DNA of 47,636 nucleotides from a virus, in the IMG/VR virus record IMGVR_UViG_3300038708_000015, positions 1 through 47,636 of that record. One strand, given 5' to 3'. How positions within the stretch are numbered: the first letter of the stretch is position 1; each line of letters begins with the position of its first letter. Of the stretch, positions 39,801-47,502 are shown piece after piece. Under the pieces are notes generated by a model, which was given only the letters and a program-made list of their open reading frames with translations, was not told the origin of the DNA and did no database searches. A program made the position numbers and the translations under genes.

Positions 39801-40152
39801 CTTTATATGGGGCGGTTTATGGAATTCAGACGACGAGTGCCCTACTAGCGATCAGGTAACACCATCAGCGACGGTGAAGCTAGAACGATCTCTAGGCGGG
39901 GGAGGATGGGAAACCCTTCAAACGTTGCAAGTAGTAGGCGAGATGACCTACACAGAGCTTAACGAGCCAGAGATAAGCACTCAATGCGTAGTCAAGGAAA
40001 CCACAAACTACGGCACCACATTTACTGACACTTCGACTAGTACGGGAACCTTTAGCTATCGGCTAGTGGTATCTAATCAACAAAGGTACCTACACCCCAA
40101 CTTTATTACGCACCAATCCCTATCGCTATTGATCACAGAGGAGCCGCAGTAG
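36850..40152 (+). CDS. Tail tip attachment protein J-like (host specificity)
   Basis: This 1100-aa protein has an N-terminal Ala/Val/Gly-rich hydrophobic region (AVAVAVGATVGALGASIITA; VGGIVGLATKYL), then a J/GTA-hub section (NDVRKIVYGKGLVGGKIVGY, RYNDESTWEWSNNPVLCSYH, GYRPHRPYKEK-like EYRPHRPYKEKINVSKSEF) and fibronectin-like modules around residues 490-650. It ends in a fibre-like part with a DUF1983-type QISQNNVVQIGYE. It builds the tail tip and contacts the host receptor. It overlaps the next gene by 1 bp. Confidence 0.9.
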   Translation: MPPVAVAVAVGATVGALGASIITAVAVGGIVGLATKYLADALVPDMGDYATDPTTDQSLNTTANDVRKIVYGKGLVGGKIVGYAKPTIGGEDFHIMVLHLVGHPCESVELYEIEGNTPDEVAGRVSITKHLGDQDSVDPTANQYISGWTSEHIGRNQTYVTVKAPVDDELFPNGLNEIKFIVKGHKVYDPRKDDTVGGSGAHRYNDESTWEWSNNPVLCSYHYLRTYGAKEVPQRRIPIDFLAQAANYCDELVSFKDSNGDDQSGQRFAVNGVINNGIRQSQAIAEINGTMGAKIYRSGGKIYIKPAMYAGPATTVIAVDEATTYPEYRPHRPYKEKINVSKSEFLSPDLKWQMTNAPVVTSAEYRAADGAYLESSLRLTMVTNDHQAQRLAKLAMERSRAGFTASYPLTGIRLDIVPGNNIQFLDPETGINKEFLVEDINFDTAKIQTKLTLIEDGPQIYPDDFEAAEGDLTPNTTLPDATAIVAPNNLQYVTKNDDSWRHGVLTWDHLSPASVINYIVSVSNKDANTPETQLTFTPVSREQSLANLSIGEYFVAVSARNRFKTSPAAALIINIGSPSTPIEGVVVNILPGRVIITGPTLPHNSATYEWRYSFDGAEDEHFNEAYDAGRNASITITNTPHDGVLYVWYRIVDGDQSDPNWRYFSVEGLIGTTAEVVDPNVISQIQWPGLPVALGEHLDNITNDVSLWSATTSENGDQYQQLSFQLTAVDQANQINQTNIIALKQQVGKETVQTQISQNNVVQIGYENEEGEWVVGAPLARAFQEVKVVNGEGEEVNVISFMQALENSLGELEAAYYLGIIDENEQFTGLEISGGNGNSDIHLYMDRLKFASKAGVVFFSLNTITGKLEIGADTEFKGTLRTTRDINIAPNVMYIRDYRGFGPDNLHEWKGPPILDANGEPDWGNLTKANATMRWADAISDYFGGTISSGILKNSGTSTLLTLNPSVTVGPFTTNGNPKIVNISFIWGGLWNSDDECPTSDQVTPSATVKLERSLGGGGWETLQTLQVVGEMTYTELNEPEISTQCVVKETTNYGTTFTDTSTSTGTFSYRLVVSNQQRYLHPNFITHQSLSLLITEEPQ

Positions 40153-41558
40153 TGAGTAATTATGCGCGAGACTTTAGTGACGTAACGATCACAAATGGCA
40201 GTAGCACGCTGCAGATAAATAGCAACGATTCAAATTTTGCTATCGCACCAGGTAGCCGACTTTTTTTGAATGGTTTTTTACCTGTAACGGTTACTGCAGG
40301 TGACACCATTAATCGCACGCTAACACTAGCAGCGCAATGGCCGCACGCAGACCAAATAAACGTCCAGGCTGCGCTTATCCCTATTGGTTTAGGCGACTGG
40401 CTATTACAGGCGCTCGATAACAACCGTGCAGCCTATGAAGCATTTGTAGCAACCATAGAAGGGCAAGAAGATCCATTAACAGAGGTTAAGTGGAGCGATA
40501 TCGTAGCAGCGACACTGCCTGAATTCGTTAAACGCTGGGCTAAATACAGCGAGATAACGGATAAGCCAGCTTACGCTCAAGGTTGGCCGAGTTTTGAGAA
40601 TGTAACCGGTACTCTTACTCGGGAACAATTACCCGAGGATATCGAGACTGATAACAAGCGCACACAGGCGTTAAGCCCACCGGTTAAAACTGAAGCATCA
40701 TTAACACATCGTTTGATCGACTACCCCAAGTTAAAACTAACGGAAACCATCCCTACTGAATCGCCAAACAACCGCCGCGAAATGCTATTTGATGATATTC
40801 GGGGCTTGGTTCATGTGGCGCTTACCGATAGATGGTTTTCTATTCCTAACACAATCGAAAAACGCAAGTTCATGGTGAAGATAGCGAATCGGTATATTCA
40901 GTTGAATAGCAGCTACACAGGCACTATTACCATGCGAGTGTACCCGCTTGGTGGCGGTGGCAATGGCCTTCCAAATAACCCTACTTTAGCGAATAACCAA
41001 TGGCATACGATTACTGAAAGTGTTAGCGGCCTGTCTCAAATCGCAAGAGATTTCGAAGGCATTATTGATTACATCGAAATGGATGGCCGTTGGCAAACCT
41101 TTGACTCTGACCAATCGCATTTCCATTCAATTGATGCTTACTACGCGAGTGGCAGCGGTACGGCTGTAAGTCCGTTTCGTGATTTTTATTTGAGAAGTGA
41201 TGGTTATTGGTACGGCAATGACATCACCCCCGAAACGCCTTTGTCGATGGGGCCTAGCTGGTCACAAGATGCAACTAATAAGAAATTGTTCACGGTTTCT
41301 GGCGCTGTTGATAGTGATGATGCCTTGCGCTTCTTTGGTAGTAATTTCGATGGATATGAAATGGAGGTGATCCTCAAATCAAATATCGATAATGACTTTG
41401 CCCTCACTATTTCTAACAGTGACCCGAATATTGTTTATTACTCTGAAATTGGCAAGTACATCACAAACGAACGGATATACCTAAAAAGGCACAATTCGGC
41501 CATTACCGGCACGGTAGAAATTGAAAGCCTACGCATGAGGGTTGTTAATTATGAATAG
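40152..41558 (+). CDS. Tail fibre protein (468 aa)
   Basis: It begins with GTG at 40152. The N-terminal 90 residues form a beta-rich virion-anchoring part (NGSSTLQINSNDSNFAIAPG, FLNGFLPVTVTAGDTINRTL). The middle has KWAKYSEITDKPAYAQGWPS-like text (RWAKYSEITDKPAYAQGWP), common in phage fibres, and the C-terminal half is a globular, receptor-facing or chaperone-binding region (RDFYLRSDGYWYGNDITPET). It is 8 bp from overlapping the spike gene. Confidence 0.78.
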   Translation: MSNYARDFSDVTITNGSSTLQINSNDSNFAIAPGSRLFLNGFLPVTVTAGDTINRTLTLAAQWPHADQINVQAALIPIGLGDWLLQALDNNRAAYEAFVATIEGQEDPLTEVKWSDIVAATLPEFVKRWAKYSEITDKPAYAQGWPSFENVTGTLTREQLPEDIETDNKRTQALSPPVKTEASLTHRLIDYPKLKLTETIPTESPNNRREMLFDDIRGLVHVALTDRWFSIPNTIEKRKFMVKIANRYIQLNSSYTGTITMRVYPLGGGGNGLPNNPTLANNQWHTITESVSGLSQIARDFEGIIDYIEMDGRWQTFDSDQSHFHSIDAYYASGSGTAVSPFRDFYLRSDGYWYGNDITPETPLSMGPSWSQDATNKKLFTVSGAVDSDDALRFFGSNFDGYEMEVILKSNIDNDFALTISNSDPNIVYYSEIGKYITNERIYLKRHNSAITGTVEIESLRMRVVNYE

Positions 41559-44433
41559 GATGTTTGGTATAGGAATAAGCCCACCAGAAGAGTGGACGGA
41601 AGGCGAAGAATGGTCGGATGCTAACACATCGCATTCGGTAGGGGGTGTTTACAAAAGGGAAACCGGCGCTAGCGACGATGATGATGTGGTTAAATATAAA
41701 ATAGACCCAGGTGATAGCTTTTTCATAGGTGCCGACCCTTACGCCATAAGGGATTGGACGCCCCGCGTACTCCCTTGGGATTTTTTTATAGATGGGGTTT
41801 CTGGCGCTACGTACTCTTTTTACTTCGGCCTTCAAGTTGGTACAAATGAAATAGACGTAAACCTAGAAAATATCTCGCCTTGGATAATCAAAGTTAACAA
41901 GGATTTTATTCACCTTGGCGCTGATTACCACCGCTTCTATGGCTTAAAAGTAAAAGACTCAAACCCCGTTTTTAGGCTCACAAAAGATATTACCGGCATG
42001 GGTTTATACGGCGCTGTGCTTGATAATACCCCACTTATAGAAACTGATGGGTACCGTTTATTTGATTGGGAGCTTAGAAACGTAACACTGCTAAACATTA
42101 CACAAAAAACGTTAGACGTAACCGCAGGCTCTTCAAATGTTTCCGCACAGCGACTTTTCGTTAATGGTAGCGGTGATATAGGCGTAGTTATTCGTTCTGG
42201 CCATAGCGATATGGAAATCATTGGTGGCGAGATTATCAATGAGAATCATCAGTATCGAGAAACACAGCACCTTTATCACGGCATTGAAATCGAAACCGGC
42301 GATGAAGTTACGTTGAGAAGCTTCAAGGTTCACGGCTTTAGCGGTTTAGCGCTTAACCCTATGTGCGAGGTAAATCTAAAAGGATTTACTTCTGAGCGCA
42401 ATGGTGCCGGTATTTATTTCCACGAACCGTCAACAATGCGGGATTGCCAAGTTAATTGGCTACGAGCGGTGAGCGGAGATAGTTATGCCTACCGAGTTGC
42501 CAAATCCCTCGAAGCAAACAACTCAGGTTGTCAGCTAGATGAAAATGGGGCTTTAGGTGTTTTTGTGCTTGAGGAAGGCGCAACAGTTACTATTAATGGT
42601 GGTGATTATCAATTCAAAGCCCCTTTGCCATTTATTACCGCGCTAGGTAGTTCAACGGCAATACTAAATAACGTAACTATCAATGGTGAATTGTTTAACG
42701 AAACCGTGAACCTTTCTATCGGTGAAAGTTGGAGCGGTCAAAAAGCCGAGCTCACAATAGAAACGATCCCCGCTTACGCAAACCAGATAATGACGCAGCC
42801 TTACATGCACATGCCGCATTTAGCGGATGCGGTATCTATACAAGGTGCGGAGTTACCCTTTAAATCGGTTGTTGAACTAGAAGGTGGGGCAGTTATAGCG
42901 GCCACCCCTCACGGCTCAGTGAGATTTGACCCGCGAGATGCTTACTTACATTTAGACCCAGGGGAAACCGAAAGCGCATTCTTTAGGTATTCCACTGAAA
43001 CCAATATCTATACGCACCAGATAATCATAAATGCCTCACCTGAAGTAACCGCAAAAGTAGTGCAGCCTGATAGCTTTACTGGTGCTGGGTGGAGTCGTGA
43101 CGGTGAGCGATATACTGGCAGTAATTCAAACTCAACGTTGAGCGCGAATTACAACTTTGAGGCAGGTGAGATTTATCAAATCTCATTGAAGTTGGAAGGT
43201 AGAACGACTGGGGGCGTAATACCTTCAATAGGCAGCGCACAGGGTCAATACAGCCATAGTTTAGAGGGCACAGAAGTATGGCTTATTCGTGCGCCAGCTA
43301 ACGCCAATAGCGTAACCGTTAAAGGGCAAAGCTACACAGGCGATGTGCTTAATATCTATGTGCGTAAACTAATTAGAACTGAGACACCAGCCGTTCCTTT
43401 ACTTGAAGCTTCAGTAGAAGGGAATGACGTTCACCTCGATTGGTTCTTAGATCCTATAGAGAGGTTAAGCGATAGCTCTACGCCAAGGGTTACTTTGACG
43501 GGTGAGTTAAACTACGCGGCTAGGGATGGTTATTACGACAATGATGGTGGTCACTATTTAGTTGAAAACGCTTATTCAGTTGGCAATAAATCAGCACTAA
43601 ACCTTCGTGGTGGAACAAACCTTGAAGTTTGGCGCTTGGATGTCCTTGGTGGTTACACCGGAGATTTTGAGCAATTCCAAACAGCGGTAATGTCTAACAT
43701 GAATCACGGGCCGTACTTTGAAAAGATTCAGTTATGCTACGTAACGTGCGACCTGTACAAAACAAGTAACCTAAGCAACTACAACATAAACATCGATGTA
43801 ATTGTGCTGAATGGTGGAGCTGATGATAGATCGTTTAACGCTAAATCCAGCATTTTAGGTATGTATGGTCAAGGTTCTGCGGATGGTGTCATAGATAACA
43901 AAATACGAACCGAGGTTAACCATTCAACATTTATTGGCGCATACCGCCAATTCAGAATACACAATGTCGGTACTGGCTTAGTTTGTAACAGTGACTTCAT
44001 TCGTGAAGATGGCAATAAAGAATCTTTTGGCCCGACACATTCTTATTCGCTTACGAGCATTTGGAACTGCCAAGTCGATGGCATTCGCTGTTCTACGCAT
44101 AGGCAAATGGATGATCAGGTTAATGCCGACCACACTTACTTTCCCACTGCCGGTGCTATCGGTCTTCACAGAGAAAGCATTAGCTTATTAAAAACATATC
44201 CCACCATTGATGATTTAGGCCGCGTAGCGATGACGGATATGGAGTTTGAATACTCCACCTATAGTGGTGCCACATGGCAAACATTAGCGGTTCCCGATGT
44301 TGACCTGCCTGGCGTATTAGGCGCATTCAAAAGAACGCTTCAATTAAATTCAGGTGCTTACGAATTACGATGCCGCTGCTTAAACGGCGCGCTTGTGGGT
44401 GCTTGGTCGAACACAGTTTTAATTACAGTATAG
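41551..44433 (+). CDS. Tail spike with beta-helix repeats (960 aa)
   Basis: It begins MNRMFGIGISPPEEWTEGEE; ATG 41551 is preceded by GAGGG (in 41537-41541) and overlaps the fibre stop by 8 bp. Two right-handed beta-helix stretches are likely: residues about 120-390 (GLKVKDSNPVFRLTKDITGM, LRSFKVHGFSGLALNPMCEV, NGAGIYFHEPSTMRDCQVNW) and about 650-890 (LEVWRLDVLGGYTGD, LVCNSDFIREDG). Between them is a separate carbohydrate-binding-like region. It should bind and perhaps cleave surface polysaccharide; no catalytic residues could be assigned. Confidence 0.75.
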   Translation: MNRMFGIGISPPEEWTEGEEWSDANTSHSVGGVYKRETGASDDDDVVKYKIDPGDSFFIGADPYAIRDWTPRVLPWDFFIDGVSGATYSFYFGLQVGTNEIDVNLENISPWIIKVNKDFIHLGADYHRFYGLKVKDSNPVFRLTKDITGMGLYGAVLDNTPLIETDGYRLFDWELRNVTLLNITQKTLDVTAGSSNVSAQRLFVNGSGDIGVVIRSGHSDMEIIGGEIINENHQYRETQHLYHGIEIETGDEVTLRSFKVHGFSGLALNPMCEVNLKGFTSERNGAGIYFHEPSTMRDCQVNWLRAVSGDSYAYRVAKSLEANNSGCQLDENGALGVFVLEEGATVTINGGDYQFKAPLPFITALGSSTAILNNVTINGELFNETVNLSIGESWSGQKAELTIETIPAYANQIMTQPYMHMPHLADAVSIQGAELPFKSVVELEGGAVIAATPHGSVRFDPRDAYLHLDPGETESAFFRYSTETNIYTHQIIINASPEVTAKVVQPDSFTGAGWSRDGERYTGSNSNSTLSANYNFEAGEIYQISLKLEGRTTGGVIPSIGSAQGQYSHSLEGTEVWLIRAPANANSVTVKGQSYTGDVLNIYVRKLIRTETPAVPLLEASVEGNDVHLDWFLDPIERLSDSSTPRVTLTGELNYAARDGYYDNDGGHYLVENAYSVGNKSALNLRGGTNLEVWRLDVLGGYTGDFEQFQTAVMSNMNHGPYFEKIQLCYVTCDLYKTSNLSNYNINIDVIVLNGGADDRSFNAKSSILGMYGQGSADGVIDNKIRTEVNHSTFIGAYRQFRIHNVGTGLVCNSDFIREDGNKESFGPTHSYSLTSIWNCQVDGIRCSTHRQMDDQVNADHTYFPTAGAIGLHRESISLLKTYPTIDDLGRVAMTDMEFEYSTYSGATWQTLAVPDVDLPGVLGAFKRTLQLNSGAYELRCRCLNGALVGAWSNTVLITV

Positions 44434-44443
44434 AGAGAAATCA

Positions 44444-47101
44444 ATGAGCACTTTAGCTGGCTTCAATACTTTACCCGCTGTTGATGAGGGTGGGCTTTCT
44501 GGTGGCGAATCATCGCCAGGTCGTGAGTTTTTTAATTATTCCAAGCCTGTCACGTTGGAAGGAACCATAAGCACCATTGATATAAACATGCTTGAAGCGG
44601 CTACATCTGGTGGTTTAACAATAAAAGTATGGCGTGTTGCTGGTAGCAGTTTAAATTACATTTCAGAATCGTCATTGCCAGCGCTTACTACGGGCGTAAA
44701 TAACGGTGTTTCACTAGAAACCCCACTCGATGTTTTGGCGGGGGATATAATTGGCATTCACATCGCTGCGAATAATGGGCGTGTTGGCAGAGCGGCGGCG
44801 GCGGCTGACTCAATAAAATGGAATGGGGGATCGGCCTCAGATTACACGGCAAACATTTCTGAATCCACAATATCGAGTGGGTTGGCATACGAGATTGCTT
44901 TTCGCGCAAATGGCACACCCGCCGAAGAAACTGATCCGATTGTCGAAGTATTGCTATCTGGTTTTGATTCTTTTTCTGCGGCTGATTCTGTCGGTAGTTA
45001 TTCCGGCGGCGACTCGGCGCCGGGTCGTGATTTCTTTTCCTATTCTCACACGGTTCAAACGTCCGGTGTTGCCACCTCATTAAATATAGAAATGTTTGAA
45101 GGCGGTGCGGGATTAAAAATTAAGCAATGGCGTCTTGTAGATGGCTCATTGCAGTTTATTGCTCAATCGTCACTACCTAGTTTAAGCACAGGGGTTAATG
45201 ATGATGTTGCGTTAGATTCGCCCCTTGATTTAGTTTCCGGTGATTTGATTTCATTTTTTGTGCCAAATAACGGCGCGAGATTGTCAAGGGCTTCACAGGC
45301 TAACACTAGTGACGCTAAATGGAATGGTGGCGCATCTGATTACACCGCTACCATTTCGGAAACAGTATTATCAACTGATTTACCTTACGCTATTTTATAT
45401 AGCTTAAAAGGAGAGGCATCAAGCTCTTCAGGCGCTTCGCCATCATTAGCTATATCAAGCCCTGCTGAACAGAATAGATACATGCAGCGGAACGCAAGCA
45501 ATCAACATACGTATACTGTAAGCGGGGTTGTTTCTGATTTGCCCGCAAATGCGGCCATTCGCTACAGTTTAGATGGCGGCGCATACCAAACATTAGATTC
45601 ATCGCCCAGCACTAGTTTTAGCGGCTCTATCACAGTGACTAGCACTCAAGTTGTTCGAGTCGATATATACGCTGATGGCGTTAGCTACAGTAGTAAAGAG
45701 ATAACACTTCGGGCGGTAGCTTGGATTCTTGGCGATGGCCAGTCGAATATGGCTAGCCGTGGACTAAACAACCAATCACTAACTCTAGAGGCTGGTGCTC
45801 AAACTCCGGTAGCCCTTAAAGGCAGCACGTTCGGAATCGCTTCTGACCCAATGGGTATAGATTCTCAAGCGGCCGGTTCGTGGCAAATGGAGTTTTTAAG
45901 CTTACTTGCCAATGCTAACAAATCTATTACCTACGGGTTTGTTAACGTAGCTGAGGGCGGCACAAGCGTAAATCGATGGATTAAATCTGCTAGTGACTTG
46001 TACCCTAGAATTACCAGCGCGTTTGCATTGACTGGTGGGTTTGAGTACGCAATAACACTGCTGGGTGAGACTGATGCCAGTAATAGTATGCCTCAAGCCG
46101 AAGCTGAAACTAAATACGGTTCATTTATTGATGACAAAAAGACTGATTTCGGTGTTAACACTTATTTAGTGAACTTTCCGAAAATCAACTATCCAGGTAA
46201 CGACGATATAAGAGCAGCTTTCGCATCACTAGTTGCTGGTAATGCAAGTTGTTTTGATGGTGGGGATTTAAGGCCTCTTGATATTGCCAACACTGGCGGC
46301 GATGGAGTCCATTTACAAACTGATGCGCAGTTAAGTGGCGCAGCTAATGCGATCTTCACGGCGATAACTGAAGGGATTAACACCCCACCAACCGCCAACG
46401 CTGGCCCCAATCAATCAGTGGCGGCGGGAGCTAGAGTAATCCTAGACTCCTCTTTTTCATCAGATCCAGACGGTACGATAGTCGCTAGAGGTTGGGTGCA
46501 AGTGGCGGGTGATGACGTAGCGCTAGATGACCCCAATGCGATACGCCCTGAATTTATAGCACCGAGCAAAGAGTCCGCGCAAAGGATCTCCTTTGATTTG
46601 GTGGTTATTGACGATGATGACCAGGCAAGCGAGTCTTCAACAGTTCACATTGATGTGGCTGCAGTAGAGCAAAACAACATTCTAAACATTATCGATAAGT
46701 TGAATTTCACTTTAGATAACGATGGCATTGTCACAGCTTACCCAGGCAGAGCAAACCGGGAAACATTCAGGTTCAAACCGAGCAGTGCAGAAAACTTGAT
46801 CCTAGATGAAGAAGGATACCTAGATCTAAGTAAAAACGACATTCGAAGAATAGAAGCCTCAATAGTTGAGCGAAGTAGTGTTCAAGTTATTAGCTCAGAG
46901 ACAGATGCAATCATTATCGATGTGAGTAGGGCGCACTGCAGACTGGGAGATTTGAACGTTAGCAGCACCACAAAAGCCTTTGATTTGACGTTTACGGTTT
47001 ACGTCGGCAATGACACCAAAGGAGTAGTAATGGTGGCACCAAGCCAGGAAGGTAATGTCAGCGTCAAATATTACTACTCAACCATAAAAACCATACAGTA
47101 G
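44444..47101 (+). CDS. Tail-associated SGNH/SASA esterase with tandem N-terminal repeats (885 aa)
   Basis: Order: two ~160-residue repeats (LAGFNTLPAVDEGGLSGGES and LSGFDSFSAADSVGSYSGGD, both ending in KWNGG.. SDYTA), an Ig-like section, a SASA/sialate O-acetylesterase-like domain (about 425-645), a PKD-like domain (about 648-745, PPTANAGPNQSVAAGARVIL) and a C-terminal part. Catalytic pattern: Ser434 in GDGQSNM, Glu542 in GETDA, Asp620 and His623 in DGVHL. It probably removes O-acetyl groups from surface polysaccharide to reach or ready the receptor. The gene starts 10 nt after the spike stop. Confidence 0.85.
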   Translation: MSTLAGFNTLPAVDEGGLSGGESSPGREFFNYSKPVTLEGTISTIDINMLEAATSGGLTIKVWRVAGSSLNYISESSLPALTTGVNNGVSLETPLDVLAGDIIGIHIAANNGRVGRAAAAADSIKWNGGSASDYTANISESTISSGLAYEIAFRANGTPAEETDPIVEVLLSGFDSFSAADSVGSYSGGDSAPGRDFFSYSHTVQTSGVATSLNIEMFEGGAGLKIKQWRLVDGSLQFIAQSSLPSLSTGVNDDVALDSPLDLVSGDLISFFVPNNGARLSRASQANTSDAKWNGGASDYTATISETVLSTDLPYAILYSLKGEASSSSGASPSLAISSPAEQNRYMQRNASNQHTYTVSGVVSDLPANAAIRYSLDGGAYQTLDSSPSTSFSGSITVTSTQVVRVDIYADGVSYSSKEITLRAVAWILGDGQSNMASRGLNNQSLTLEAGAQTPVALKGSTFGIASDPMGIDSQAAGSWQMEFLSLLANANKSITYGFVNVAEGGTSVNRWIKSASDLYPRITSAFALTGGFEYAITLLGETDASNSMPQAEAETKYGSFIDDKKTDFGVNTYLVNFPKINYPGNDDIRAAFASLVAGNASCFDGGDLRPLDIANTGGDGVHLQTDAQLSGAANAIFTAITEGINTPPTANAGPNQSVAAGARVILDSSFSSDPDGTIVARGWVQVAGDDVALDDPNAIRPEFIAPSKESAQRISFDLVVIDDDDQASESSTVHIDVAAVEQNNILNIIDKLNFTLDNDGIVTAYPGRANRETFRFKPSSAENLILDEEGYLDLSKNDIRRIEASIVERSSVQVISSETDAIIIDVSRAHCRLGDLNVSSTTKAFDLTFTVYVGNDTKGVVMVAPSQEGNVSVKYYYSTIKTIQ

Positions 47102-47111
47102 GTAAATACTG

Positions 47112-47375
47112 ATGACTTATAGCGTGCACAACATAAAAGGAACTAGGCTAGAAGTTTTTATACCCTCTCGCTTAATCCGAATAGAGCATGAAGGTAAAAC
47201 CTTTAAATTTTACGCTCACACCCAGGGAGAAAAAGACATTGTTGTATACCTTGGTCATGGCGATATATCACTGCAGATCAAAAGAGCGATTAAACAGTGG
47301 GCAGATGAAAACGGAATAGGCGAAATAAGTTGGGGCAGAGATCGAGAGATATCTGCATGCAAGAAAATCGCATAG
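47112..47375 (+). CDS. Hypothetical last late gene (87 aa)
   Basis: This 87-aa protein (MTYSVHNIKGTRLEVFIPSR; GHGDISLQIKRAIKQWADEN) starts 10 nt after the esterase stop and ends just before the terminator. It has no signal peptide or membrane segment. It may be a fibre assembly chaperone by position. Family not recognised. Confidence 0.6.
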   Translation: MTYSVHNIKGTRLEVFIPSRLIRIEHEGKTFKFYAHTQGEKDIVVYLGHGDISLQIKRAIKQWADENGIGEISWGRDREISACKKIA

Positions 47376-47376
47376 T

Positions 47377-47407
47377 AAAAAGGAGGCAGAAACGCCTCCT
47401 TTTTTTT
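47377..47407 (+). terminator. Strong terminator of the late operon
   Basis: AGGAGGC (47381-47387) pairs with GCCTCCT (47394-47400) around a 6-nt loop, extended by an A tract (47377-47380) pairing with T's after it. A long T run follows to 47407. It stops late transcription before prfC. Confidence 0.92.
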
Positions 47408-47455
47408 GTTACTATCTCGCAAATCTGAGCACAACCAAGAAATTCAAAGAATCAC

Positions 47456-47480
47456 TTTATGGCCCCCCTAACGGCACCCA
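47456..47480. repeat. Putative integrase arm-type sites, right arm
   Basis: TTTATGGCCCCCC (47456-47468) is followed by CGGCACCCA (47472-47480), again with 12-bp spacing between repeats, in the same orientation as the left arm (956-980; 19 of 25 positions match). It lies 71 bp before the attR core, between the late terminator and the new prfC start. Confidence 0.62.
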
Positions 47481-47502
47481 GAGGTGGTCAGGCAAATAAA
47501 GA

